Positions 44,051 to 54,667 of a DNA stretch of 64,000 nt are shown piece after piece. The stretch comes from Acanthococcus lagerstroemiae (Eukaryota > Arthropoda > Insecta > Hemiptera > Eriococcidae). The stretch covers positions 57,744,955-57,808,954 of the forward strand of contig CM063114.1 of NCBI GenBank assembly GCA_031841125.1, given 5' to 3'. The notes below the pieces were generated by a model. That model was given only the letters and a program-made list of their open reading frames with translations. It was not told the origin of the DNA and did not search any database. Position numbers and translations under genes: made by a program. Every line of letters starts with the position of its first letter. Position 1 is the stretch's first letter.

Positions 44051-44425
44051 AGGACCTTACTAGGTATTAAACTTGAGGATAAGAGGCGAGTGGAAATAAT
44101 TGGGCAAAGAACTCAAGTTGTTGATATCGGCCGGACAATCACGAAGTTGAAACTGGGATATTCAGGTCATTTGGTTAGAGAGGCAGACAACTGGAATACA
44201 ATTTCATTAGAATGGACCCCCCCCCCCCCATAAAAATTTAAAAGGGATTCACTCGCTGGAGGGACGAGCTCGTTAGTAAATTTGGTTTCCTTTGGCACAG
44301 AGTTGCCCTCGATAGGAGTAAATAGAAAGAATTATGGAAACCTATGCCGAACAGTGGGCGGACTCGACAGCGTAGCAATTTACCTGCAGTGAAGACCCGA
44401 GTCCAAAGGTGTAAAATAAAAATAA
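44050..44425 (+). pseudogene. RTE-like LINE C-terminal fragment
   Basis: LLGIKLEDKRRVEIIG, VVDIGRTITKLKLGYSGHLV and READNWNTISLEWTP, then in another frame RWRDELVSKFGFLWHRVALD and KELWKPMPNSG. This is the C-terminal end of the same kind of ORF as the piece at 43.6 kb but on the opposite strand, with a SINE fragment at the junction. A C-run at 44218-44230 causes a frameshift. Confidence 0.85.
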
Positions 44426-45781
44426 ATAAAATAAGCACTTTTTTCATAATATAGCGTTTAGTATGTTAATTTCAATGTCAGGAAAATTTTTTGAGTAATC
44501 ACTAATCAACCTAACACAAGTGTAAATTCGTGAACGAATTTCTCGAGTATCGTTCCGCTTGTCTCATGTGAATTTATATGCCAGATAAAATGGGCACTTC
44601 ACATACATTCCTCCATAGAAACCCTCGAGGCTCGTGCCCCACTTTTCAAAATTTTCTCTCAAATTCCTTTAATAAGTGTTTTTTATCCTACATAGAACCA
44701 GTTCTGGTGTGGAAAAACTATTGAACAGTCAAAATATTTCTGGAGGTACATCCTAATGTTGCCTTGAAAATGTTGCACCATGTCAAGAAAAAGTACAATT
44801 AAAAGTCTCGTTCGGTATGCCTTCGTTTTTCTTTTATGAATCAATGTGCCAAACAAAAGGGGTACTTTACTTGCATTTCTCAAAAAAAAAAAAAAAACCT
44901 TGAGGTTCGTGCACCACTTTCCACATTTTTCATTCAAAATCCGTAAATGTGAGGCGTTTCAACCCTGACGAGGGGAGATACCCCGGGCTCGGACTTCCAG
45001 GGGGCCCGATATGTTTAAAAGGCCTGAATTTCAACGCTTACGGCTACATCATACTGTACATCAAATCAGCAATCGCTCCTTACACCATGAAAGAAACCTC
45101 TTATCGCGAAGCTTATAATTTTTTCCTATCTGACAAAAGAACAAAATGAACTGGAAGGAGAAGGGGCCGTGGAAATCCCCCCGGCCCTCTTCTTCTCTCT
45201 ACGGGGCTCAGGCGCCCTATGAAAAGGTACCATATGCCGGAAAAGTGAATTTTGCCTCGTAGCACGGAACATGTTTTCAAGTCGGAAATTCAGTTTTTCG
45301 TATTCAAACGGAAACTACTTCTAGACAGACCTGACAACTGTACACAGTGGAAAGTAGTTGTCTACGACATGACATTTCGAGTTTACGAACAAATTACGAT
45401 CTAAGGCTGGTATTCGAAAAAAGACACCATAAGTCGCATCAATCTTACATTTGTGCGCGCATTACCACTACAGCTGCGCATAATAACTATCGCGTTACGT
45501 CGTACAGGTCAGCCACTTTCTAGGGATTTTGTCTGTCTGGGAAAATTAGGAAATTACTACAATTTTAATCAAAATTAGGGAATTTTTTGAGAATAATGAG
45601 AATCAAAGAATATACCCAATTTTCAAGTCAATGAATATAAAATTTGATCGCAGTAGAAAGGACTGCACTTGAGGACAAAATGCCTCCCCCAATATTATAG
45701 CCCTCCTCCCGTGACATTATATGGGTGTATCTATAGTACATACCCGTCTCCACCATTAAATGGCCAGGTTGGTTCCAGCCT

Positions 45782-46050
45782 AGTATCTAAAATTCTTGAT
45801 TTAGTATTGAAAATGCTCGATTTACTGTTATATATGCTCAATTTAGTATTTGAAATGCGCGTTTTACTATTTTCTATGCTTGATTTAGTATTAAAAATGT
45901 GCAATTTAGTGTTAAAAATGCTCAATTTACTGTTTGAAATGCGCGTTTTATATTCAAAAGGTGCGATTTACTATTAAAATGAGTGATTTATGTTTAAAAT
46001 GTGGGATTTTATACTTAAAATGCGCGATTTATATTTTATATGCTCGACTA
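45782..46050 (+). repeat. 21-bp tandem repeat in left foldback arm
   Basis: About twelve diverged units of the type tatttgaaatgctcgattta. Because 21 is a multiple of three the array reads as seven-residue repeats (LNLVFEM, LDLVLKM). The mirror array lies at 46840-47100. Simple subrepeat, not a gene. Confidence 0.85.
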
Positions 46051-46839
46051 TCTCTCTCTCTTTCTTTAAATAATTTTCAACATCTGATTTATAACATAAC
46101 TGTTTGTTATAAAACTATATAGTATATACTACTAGGACTATATTCCATAAAAATCTGTCGCAAATTAAATGAGATTATGATTCATTGAGTCTATTTGGGA
46201 AAATATTTATTTGAGAGATTGTTTATTTGGGATTCTCTATTTTTGATTTTGGTTGCACGTTTTATGTTTGAAGTACTCGAAATAGGAGTCCCGGCTCTTA
46301 ACAGTCTGTCTGTCTATCTGAGGGGAAGGATATTGTTGTCAATCCAGATACTTTTTGATTAATTTTTTTACATTCTAGATTCAAATTGTTTGATTTTTAT
46401 TCGGGGAAAAATCTATTCGGAAAAATGTTTATTTGGGAAAATTTCTACTCGAGAAAATGTTTATTTGGGAACAATCTATTCGGGATAAAAATTAAATAAT
46501 TTGAACGTAAAATGCAAAAAAATTAATCAAAAAGTGTCTGGATGGACAACAATATTGTCCTCCTCAGATAGATAGAAAGACTGTTGAGAGCCGGCGCTCC
46601 TATTTGGAGTATTTCGAACATAAAACGTGCAACCAAACTAAAAAATCGAGAATCCCAAATAAACATTTTCCCAAATTCAATGAAACATAATCTTATTTAA
46701 TTTAGGACAGATTTTTGTGGAATATAGTCCTGATAGTCTGTTCTATATTATAGTTTTATAACAAACAGTTGTGTTATAAATCAGATGTTGAAAATAATTC
46801 AAAAAAAAAAAGAAAAAAGAGAGAGATAGTTGAGCATAC

Positions 46840-47100
46840 AAAATATAAATCGCGCGTTGTAAGTATAAAATCCAGCATTTTAAGTATAAAATCCCGCATT
46901 TTAATAGTAAATCGCACATTTTGAATATAAAACGCGCATTTCAAACAGTAAATTGAGCATTTTTAAACACTAAATTGCACATTTTTGATACTAAATCGAG
47001 CATACAAAGTAGTAAAACGCACATTTCAAATACTATATTGAGCATATATAACAGTAAATTAAGTATTTTCAATACTAAATCAAGCATTTTATATACTAGG
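46840..47100 (-). repeat. 21-bp tandem repeat in right foldback arm
   Basis: Inverted partner of the array at 45782-46050, with units such as taaattgagcatttttaaac and taaaacgcacatttcaaa. Unit order is preserved between arms, so the arms were copied as a whole or kept alike by gene conversion. Confidence 0.85.
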
Positions 47101-48104
47101 CTGGAACCAACCAGGCCATTTAATGGTGGAGACGGGTATGTACTATAGATACACCCACATAATGTCACGGGGGGGGGGCTATAATATTGGGGGAGGCATT
47201 TTGTCCTCAAGTGTAGTCCTTTCTACTGATCTCAAATGCTAAGTATTCTCAAAGCTACATGCAATACTAGCTGAAGAAATGTCAGCAAAAATTTGGAAAA
47301 TTGGTCTGGGAAACCGGGAAGAGCCCGGGAAAATGGTTCTACAAAAAAGTGGCTACGCTGTCGTTGGGTAGGTGAGAATATGAAGTTTCGGTAATATTCA
47401 CAGGATATCGTGAGACAAACTAGCGCGGTAAACGTCGAGACATCGATTTGTTCGCTTATTTTTCAGTTTTACAACTTTGAACGCATCTTCTCAAAATTAA
47501 AATTTCTCATCCTCAAATTTGAGCTGCTTGTATTTTAGTTTGTATTAAAGCTGGGAACCTAATAATAATTATTATTTTTATTATTTTCTTGTGCTCTATT
47601 TGATTCTGCCAAAAACTCAAGAACAAGTTCTCCGACATATGGTACCTTTTAATGGAGCACCTCAAATTCGTATTTCTTTATCCTACGTAGAGTCAGTTTC
47701 ACGTGTGGAAAAACTATTGAACAGTCGAAATTTTTCTTGAAATACGTCCTGATGTAGCCTTCAGAATGTTCCCTCACATCAAGAAAAAATCTTTTCGAGT
47801 TTTTCTCTCAGAATCTTTTTCTACATAGAACCAGTTTGAGTGTGAAAAACTATGAAGCTGTGGACATTCATCTTGTGATACGTCCTAATGTATCCTTTAA
47901 AATGTTAACCACGTCAAGAAGAGCAAAATTAGGTGGCGGGAATTTTCAAGTCCACCCCCTCCTCCACATACACACCAAGAAAAAGCTTCCACTCCGACCC
48001 GTGTTTTTCGTTTTTTTCAGTTTCCATTTTCACAGCACTGATTTCGGGTTCTAACGCCCTGGCGCGATGTTATTGCAATTTCAATTCCAACAGAACACGC
48101 GTAC

Positions 48105-48173
48105 CTCGGTCCAGTGCTCATCGGAGGGTGATGTTCGAATTTCGGACTCGGGTGGCCTTCTGAGATCCACCAT
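48105..48173 (-). CDS. Ca-beta: Ca-beta exon 1, N-terminus (predicted)
   Basis: This 69-nt coding exon starts at an ATG (48173-48171) and ends at a donor reading GAG then gtacgc. It codes 23 residues (MVDLRRPPESEIR...DEHWTE). It ends in phase 0, which is exactly what exon 2 needs. N-termini of this family are short and vary between isoforms through alternative first exons, so homology cannot confirm this one by eye. It is supported by a TATA box about 310 bases upstream of the ATG, the lack of competing in-frame ATGs, base composition richer in G+C than the surroundings, and the good donor. The residues are acidic and hydrophilic with no signal or membrane segment, as expected for a cytosolic protein. 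Another gene starting here in the same direction is the main alternative. Confidence 0.62.
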
Positions 48174-48237
48174 CTCCGGGTGTCACCGATGCACGAGCCA
48201 ACACACCCGAGACTGTATTTGTATCCGCGTTAATCAC

Positions 48238-48312
48238 TCAAAATGTACCTTGCAAGAAAAATAAATGGGAGGGACAAAAAAAGTAAACCGAAAAAACTAA
48301 CCAGCCGATCAT
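48238..48312 (-). other. Upstream ORF in the Ca-beta leader
   Basis: Within the predicted 5' leader an ATG at 48312 opens a 24-codon ORF (starting MIGWLVFSVYFF) that stops at 48238, 65 bases before the main ATG. It ends before the main start, so reinitiation would be possible. Such ORFs often lower translation of channel-subunit mRNAs. Whether it is in the mature transcript depends on the predicted start site. Confidence 0.4.
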
Positions 48313-48482
48313 CCGTGACACAGCTTTTGCACTCGCGGTTGCCAGCCGCCTCAACTTTCACACCGCGTTCGAAAATCAATCGACGATCTTTAAAAACTCG
48401 AAAACTCGGTGAGGTCGCGTGTAACCCAGTCGTTAACTCGACTCAAAAATGGGAACTCGACGCTGTACCAGAGCGGGCGAAC

Positions 48483-48490
48483 TATTTATA
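48483..48490 (-). promoter_or_regulatory. TATA box of the Ca-beta exon 1 promoter
   Basis: The minus strand reads TATAAATA here. A start site about 30 bases downstream falls near 48457, in GTCGAGTT, which loosely resembles an arthropod initiator. The leader would then be about 285 nt before the ATG at 48173. The 48.3-48.55 kb region is markedly richer in CpG than the surrounding DNA. Confidence 0.55.
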
Positions 48491-48519
48491 ATTACATTCC
48501 ATGAACGGACGGAATGGGC

Positions 48520-48545
48520 CGGGACGGGACGGGACGGGACGGGAC
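48520..48545. repeat. GGGAC pentanucleotide repeat upstream of the promoter
   Basis: About five perfect copies of GGGAC lie 30-60 bases upstream of the predicted TATA box. It is the most GC-rich stretch in the window and may be a simple repeat or a promoter element. Confidence 0.75.
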
Positions 48546-49885
48546 ACGGCGCGACGAGAGCTCAGTGCCAGTGCAGTATTTTTAAAGACTTTTTCGTGCC
48601 GAGTGGCACGAAATACAAAATACAAAAATTTTCCCGAACTGTATGCGTATACGAGTTGTAAACATTTCTTCTTTTTTTCCCCCGCTGCATTATACTGGAT
48701 CGAATGCGTACATGAAAATTCTATGTATAAAAACGAGAAAAAAACAAAAAGAAAATAGGTCGGCGACGATGAGGAGTTTTCAAATATTGCAAATTTACCT
48801 GTGCGTGTAATTTATTGTACGGTTGCGTCCGATTACTGTATCCTCGCATAACACGGCATACTGTTGTGTCAGTCACTTCTTCTTGAACCATTTGTTAATA
48901 AAAAGTAAAGACGACATAATCGCCTTCTACTTTTTATTCTCACTTTCGGATGTGTTAACTACTGTTCGAAATCATCTAATCCCGGCAACAAAACAATATA
49001 ATAGAAAATAAAAATGGTGGAAAAGGTTCCGTACTAATGTGCTACTCGGCTCGCGGCCTCCATTGAGACCGCGGCCGTGATTTTATTTACGCAAGATTCA
49101 TGTCGATCGTCGCATCTTATAGAATTTCATTTCGCGTAAACTGACTGAAAAGGACCGAAGGCATTTAGCAGGAACCAGAAAGCTCGACCGTTGATACCGT
49201 TCGCAAATCATTATCACGAGTTTATGGGGGAAAATAAGTATACTAGCTTCGTATTTCATATTCGTATGTTCGTAAAATAGATGAGACCAATAAGGCCTGG
49301 ATCTGCAATAAAGGCCCAATGTCCCGATATTAGCTGCTAGGCTTCAAACTGCATTACAATGTACAGCAAAGTTGTTCCTTTATAATGTGGCAACAGTGTC
49401 CACTTGTTTTTATCATGAAATTCTGCCCAAGGTTCTTATAACTTTAGAATGTTCGCTCATTTAGCAAGGCTCAAAGATGTCCATGACGTCCCTAAAGTGC
49501 CAATCATGCAGGTCGCTTACAATAGGGCAGTATAGTTTCACCCGGGTATACAGGACCGTCATATTGTTGCAACTTCAGTCCGTCGAAAGAAAATCAGCTA
49601 ACTGGTAAATACCACGTCACACGGCGTGACCAGTTTTCGTTTCACGGACCAAAAGTTACCCAAAAAATCCAAAATTAACCTCATTTGATAGAAAATGAAA
49701 AGGGCTACAGCTTTTGTTCTTAACATTTTTTCATAAAAATCAATATAAAAGCCGCGAGCAACACTTTTATGAGCACACGTTCTTATGGTGTAATGTACAC
49801 GTATCATATTTTCGTCTTCGACATTAGCGCTCCTGGTGGAACATACATACGCGATATACCGCCCTATTTATGGTAGAGCTCTATA

Positions 49886-50135
49886 TGGACGCTATTCAGC
49901 GTAAGGGAACCACCCAACATTTGTAAACAAAATGAAGTATTAGTATTGTTGGAAAGAATGTAAAAAGTAGAATTTTTCAAAATTGGGCCCCCGATTCAAA
50001 AATGTATACTCGCGTTGAAGAAAGCTTATCAGTAAATGCTATGTATATAGTTTCTACATGGCTCTTGAACTTCGAATCATGTGTTCTCAAAAAACAGATT
50101 TTGCTGGTTGGTTCCCTTATGCTGAATAGCGTCCA
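49886..50135. mobile_element. TA-flanked MITE with 36-bp inverted ends
   Basis: Ends TGGACGCTATTCAGCGTAAG then GGAACCACCC, and the reversed right end TGGACGCTATTCAGCATAAG then GGAACCAACC. TA lies immediately outside both ends (49884-49885, 50136-50137). Length 250, non-coding; a Tc1/mariner-type non-autonomous element is the best guess. Confidence 0.85.
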
Positions 50136-50769
50136 TATGTAGGGTTTTTCCATTACTCCATACTGCATACTTATTCGCCTGTCCTGTTATCAAGTTGATA
50201 GTGTATGATAAGGATATCATAGTAATTTTGTCACATATGGTCGTACTAGTGAGCTTTGAGTTTCGTCTTTTGTGTCGTACCTTGTCTGTCTTCTCTGTTC
50301 TCTGTACAACTCAAAATTTTCTTTTTTTGATCATTCCTTGTGATCAGGGCTGCCAAAAGTATGCTTTGGCATATCTTTCATCTGTGAATCAAGTCAAGCA
50401 TTTTGAAGATATCTTTGCAAAACATGGCATTCTGAGTGAAATAAGCTCTATTTGAAAGTGCACATTTTTGCATATTTTGATATAATTGCATATTTAGTGT
50501 TTTAGAAGCATACTGGAGCATATTTTATCAAATTCTCTAAATTTTTGCATTTTTGGAGTTATGTTTCAATATCCACTACTCTATACCGTTGAGCGTATTT
50601 ATTATTTTTTATACTACTTGCTCAGAAAGGCAATGTTTACGTTGGTGTTTTACAGATGACAAGAAGTGCCTATCATTCATGCATCGAGTACTAACAAAAC
50701 CTGCATGTAAAGTAAACGTCCCTCAATGTAAAGCGTTTTTACATGAAGAAATTGCTGGCGAGTAATTTC

Positions 50770-50865
50770 GGATCGGGATATCGGACCCGTGTCCATTGAA
50801 ACATTTGACTGAAATGCAGCAATCGTCTGTAACTGTCTAACCACTTGGCCACTGAGCGAATTACT
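50770..50865 (-). repeat. Second tRNA-like SINE head (candidate)
   Basis: The minus strand reads ctcagtggccaagtggttag (box A-like TGGCCAAGTGG) and, about 60 bases on, cacgggtccgatatcccg, a box B-like string with one substitution and one insertion. The body does not resemble the other SINEs. Probably another family or a decayed tRNA pseudogene. Confidence 0.4.
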
Positions 50866-51086
50866 AAATAGCGACTGAAGAACGCATTTAAATATTCACA
50901 ACATAGTACAGCTGTTACCGTTTGTTGTTAACCATCGTTACGTTTTTGCTGGCTACTACCTGTGTATGCTGTTTGTGCACGTGAACAAACTGAAGACAAG
51001 ACTGTGATACTGTACCTTGTAGTAATTAACTGAGCAAATTAAATGTTTAAATTAATTACGCACACAAAAATCACCTGTCTATAATT

Positions 51087-51131
51087 TAAATAAATAAATA
51101 GATTTAAATAAATAAATAAATAAATAAATAA
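51087..51131. repeat. (AAAT)n microsatellite
   Basis: Tetranucleotide run of taaa units with an interruption. Could be the tail of a lost LINE. Confidence 0.85.
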
Positions 51132-51905
51132 CAGACAATGTCAGCGAAAAAAATTGCCGCTTCTGATCAAGTAGTATAAAAAATATCTTCCTCAAGAAGA
51201 GCCAAAAGTGAATGTACATGACTCGGAGATTGCTCACTCGTTACGCTATAGCCGCCTTAGCTACGCTTGTTCGCAAACTTTCCCTCGCCATGTAAACACT
51301 CACTTTTGACGTGTAATATACTATTTAGGGTGTATGCCGCGCGCAGCGCTGCAAACACCCTATTGCAATCGAATTTTCATTTCATTACGAGTGAATTGTT
51401 TACAAATGATAGTTCAGTTTTAGTTCAGTTTCGTTCTTCATCAACTGCTGCCATCTATTGGGATGCGGAACGGAATGTAGGAGCGCTAATGTTCACTTCC
51501 TAATGAAAGTTTGAGTTATCATAGCCGGAAATAACATCGTCGAAAAATGGAAAATAGGGGTCTTTCAAATAATAATTATAAAATTAAGAAGTGACGGACA
51601 TGCTTCAAATTTGAACTGTAGGGAGCTACATATTCGAATTTACGATTTACAGGAATGCAGCTTTTTTTCAATCTTTACTCATAATTGATGCCCTCAACAT
51701 ATTTTTCTATTATTTTTACGTGGTACAACATTTAATTGGCTACCGTTAAAAAAAGAAGAGCCCTGTGCTGCAAAAATTCAATTTTCCTATTATTTTCTTA
51801 AGAAGTGAATTCCGGCGCTGGTGAGACGGGAAGAATTGTTGCGGGTTGCCTACCTACTCAAATGAGCCAATGTTTTTAGTTGTAAAAACCTTGGGTTGTG
51901 CCTCT

Positions 51906-52723
51906 CAGGGTTGGAAAGTGGATCAAGATGCGCTTTAACTTTGGCTTCAACTTAACAGTTTCTCAGAATATCGGCTTTTTTATTTTTTCTCAATAAGTCG
52001 GCAATTTTACTCGACATTATAGTCAAGTCCAAGGACATACCGATAGGGGGAGGTAGGGCGTAACTCACTCCCCCCTCTCCCGTAGGAATTTTTCACTCAG
52101 CAGTTGGAAAAATTTATCATTTTAGTGAGGCGGAGTTGAAAATATCAAAGAAGTCATAAGGTTTTTTTTTTTTGCTTTGATACTTGGGAATTGAGTTGAC
52201 TGAGTTGGAAAAATCCAACAAGTCAAAAGGTTTTTTTTTCTGCTTTGATACTTGGGAATTTTGAGTGGAGTCATTTGAGATTTTCACAACTTTTGCCCTC
52301 CCCCCTCCCGGCCGCAGGAAAACTCTTCGGTACATCCCTAGTCAATTCAATATGAAAATTCAAAAATCACATTATTTTATCATCAGAGAAGTACTACTAC
52401 AATATTTCGAAATTGAATTTTAGCTAACCTACCAACGAGCTCATTCATGACGACGATATATCATTTCATTCATTATTTGATTAAAACTCGAAATTCAAAA
52501 TCTCGAGATGGCCAATGAGCACTAAGCAATGGGAAATCCAAACCAGTGATAAGTGATTTAAAAAAACATTTTAAAGAGGCAATCAGCGACTCAGCTCTCC
52601 CTTAAGACTTGCTTTGCGCTTAATAGAGAAGACAATGACTGGCTTCTGAAGCGCTTAAAAGCCGCTCAAATATGAGCTTAAGCTTCGACTTGAGCGATTA
52701 TCGGCTTAAACTTTCCATTCCCG
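51906..52723. mobile_element. hAT-like element with GGAAAGT ends
   Basis: Left end CAGGGTTGGAAAGT, reversed right end CGGGAATGGAAAGT. Flanks gtgcctct and gcacctcc agree at 5 of 8 and differ only by transitions. Subterminal gcttaaa and aagctt words face each other. The GACGTACC MITE copy 2 is nested inside. Confidence 0.55.
52030..52340 (+). mobile_element. hAT-like MITE, GACGTACC family, copy 2
   Basis: Ends CAAGGACATACC and GGTACATCCCTA; 8-base flanks gtcaagtc and gtcaattc match at 7 of 8. Core has caagtcaaaaggttttt and tttgatacttgggaatt, partly duplicated. Nested inside the larger element 51906-52723. Confidence 0.82.
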
Positions 52724-52933
52724 GCACCTCCACAGTAAAATTATTTGTCTACATTTAATGTAGAAAATATGTAGAACATGTAGGACTATGTAATTTATGT
52801 AGAATAAATGTAAAACATGTAAAATATGTAGAAAAATAGTAAACGTGCGGAATTTTTAAGTTTAGCGAGAGAAGTCTTTAGTCTGTATCGGAGCATCGCA
52901 AACAATTACATGTATTTACAATTAGGAATATTT

Positions 52934-53010
52934 GAGGTGTTATCTGTCAAAAGGGCCCCTGGTGAATAGGACTCCTATTCGTCAGGGGCCCTTTTGATAG
53001 ATAACTCCTC
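52934..53010. repeat. 77-bp near-perfect hairpin
   Basis: Left arm gaggtgttatctgtcaaaag, ggcccctggtgaatagga; right arm is its inverse with about five mismatches, and the loop is only a few bases. Could be a miniature foldback element or a hairpin RNA source. Not recognised as a known miRNA. Confidence 0.8.
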
Positions 53011-53735
53011 ATTTTTCTCTGAATTTGATACTCGTAGAGATTTCTGAATTCTAGAGCTTGTTGAAGATTTCCTGGCTTCCAGTTAGCTAGGCCGCCACTG
53101 TCTGCAGGTGCTCCTCTAGAAACAAGAACAATCTATGTGCAAATTTTGGGAATTTGAGTTCTCGATGAATTATGACAGAGCACACGATTCTACAAAAATT
53201 CCTTCGTCGTTTACAAATCGTGCCCCCCTGCCCCAACTAGGGGTGGTGGTAGATTGTTGAAACTCATACATGCCTGGGTCGACATTTTCCACCATCCAGC
53301 AAAGGTAGAGTCCTCACTGGCTGTAGAGATAATCAAAACCTATTATAAAATGTAAGCTATGAAAATATATGAATTCCCCAAAGAGCTATGCATGAAACAT
53401 TCCTAATTCTTCTACTTCTATACTATACAGTATACAATATATATACATATGCCATCTCAGCACACAACTGCATATTAACTGAGTGTAATGTTACAGTTTT
53501 CAGCTTTAAACTTTAATAAATAACCAACATTCTCGCTAACAATGAATTTCAAAAATATTCTACATGTTCTTATATTCTACGTCATAATTTTCTACATATC
53601 TATTTTACATACGTATTTTACGCGTAGAAAACCATGTAGAAGAGAATTTAATCTATGACGTTAACGGTACAACCCTGATCATGAGTTTATGACATTCATT
53701 TTGATAAGGATCAACATCACGAGTTTTATGCAATA

Positions 53736-54667
53736 CATAGGTTGTCGCTAAGTAACTGAGACTAAAGTTCGTACGGCTCACCAATGCTACCTCCTGGCGT
53801 TGCAACGCAGTAGGGGGATAATTTGGTTCATTTGCTATCGATTGAGACCACGCCGAGCTCATTTCATTGCACACTCGCTGTTCCAGACCAATTTGAAAGA
53901 AACCATATGCGTTGACCTCTACAGGTTTTTTAAAGATTTTCTCAAGGAAGGAAAAAAAGCATACAATTACAAATTTTTTAATTAATCAAATCATCATCTT
54001 CATTAAGTACACGAATATCTTTTTCAAAATAAGCGCCATCCATGGCTGTACAGGCGTCCATTCGTTCTTGCCATTTATCAAATGTTTTCGCGTATTCCGC
54101 CGCCGGTAAGGAGGAGAAAAACATCTGCGCCGCAGTGATGCGACTTCTGATTCGTGCTTAATTGACGACCCCGTAAGGCTGCCTTCAGTTGAGGAAATAA
54201 CCAAAAGTCGCAGGGGGCGAGGTCAGCACTATACGGCGACTGGGGTTGAATTGTGATTTTTTTAGAAGTCATCATCGCGGCGCAGACATGTTTGTCTCCT
54301 CCTTACCAGCGGCGGAATACGCAAAAACGTTCGATAAATGGCAAGAACAAATGGACGTCTGTATAGCCATGAATGGTGCTTATTTTGAAAAAGATATTCG
54401 TGTACTTAATGAAGATGATGACTAAAAAATTTTGTGATCGTATGCTTTTTCCTTCTTTAAAAAAATCTTTAAGAAACCTGTAGGGGTCGACGCATATGGT
54501 TTTGTTTCAAATTGGTCTGGAACAGGGAGTTTTCAATCAAATGAGCTCGGCGTGGTCTCAATCGATAGCTAATGAACCAAATTATTCTCTTACTGCCTTG
54601 AAACGCCAATAGGTAGCGTTAGTGGGCCATACGAATTTTAGTCTCAGTTACTTAGCGACAGCCTATG
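53736..54667. mobile_element. Palindromic mariner derivative: two transposase 3' ends head to head
   Basis: TA dinucleotides (53734-53735 and 54668-54669) flank inverted ends catagg(t/c)tgtcgctaag and taactgagactaaa. From each end inward lies the 3' non-coding part and then the C-terminus of a mariner-type transposase, both arms pointing outward. The plus arm (54300-54424) reads YAKTFDKWQEQMDVCIAMNG, AYFEKDIRVLNEDDD, stop. The minus arm has the same tail (YAKTFDKWQERMDACTAMDG) and extends through PYSADLAPCDFWLFPQLKAA, which holds the third catalytic Asp. Arms are about 405 bases with a 112-base unpaired centre. The 5' half of the gene is absent, so it cannot code a transposase. Confidence 0.9.

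Larger units (their letters stand above)
45648..47231. mobile_element. Foldback element, two about 750-bp inverted arms
   Basis: The sequence from 45648 to about 46405 is repeated in reverse complement from 47231 back to about 46490, with scattered substitutions and a central segment of about 84 bases. Outer ends read gcagtagaaaggactgcact and, reversed, tcagtagaaaggactacact. Each arm holds a block of unique sequence, then about twelve 21-bp tandem units, then a TC-run. This is the architecture of foldback elements: long inverted repeats with internal subrepeats and no coding centre. Target duplication not determined. Confidence 0.9.
4877..48457 (-). other. Ca-beta: Ca-beta gene locus (5' part), voltage-gated calcium channel beta subunit
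   Basis: Seven coding exons on the minus strand join in phase (0,0,0,1,2,0) into a continuous 344-345 codon reading frame. The family is a cytoplasmic, MAGUK-like protein with an SH3 domain, a HOOK linker and a catalytically dead guanylate-kinase-like domain. It binds the intracellular I-II loop of the channel alpha-1 subunit and controls its surface level and gating. Identity rests on near-invariant family blocks: [57 protein letters not shown] and [15 protein letters not shown]. The last exon ends in a donor, so the end of the GK-like domain and the C-terminus lie outside the window. The locus covers over 43 kb here, almost all intron filled with mobile DNA. Identity is very secure; the first exon is less so. 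Confidence 0.95.

Noticed and set aside
45669..47210. Two similar proteins of 102 and 89 residues with heptad-like LDLVLKM repeats
   Set aside because: They are translations of the 21-bp subrepeats in the two foldback arms; the frame is open only because 21 is a multiple of three.
50553..50765. 70-codon Cys-containing ORF
   Set aside because: It lies between a tgcatatttt-rich element remnant and a tRNA-like repeat, with no promoter signal and no recognisable family.
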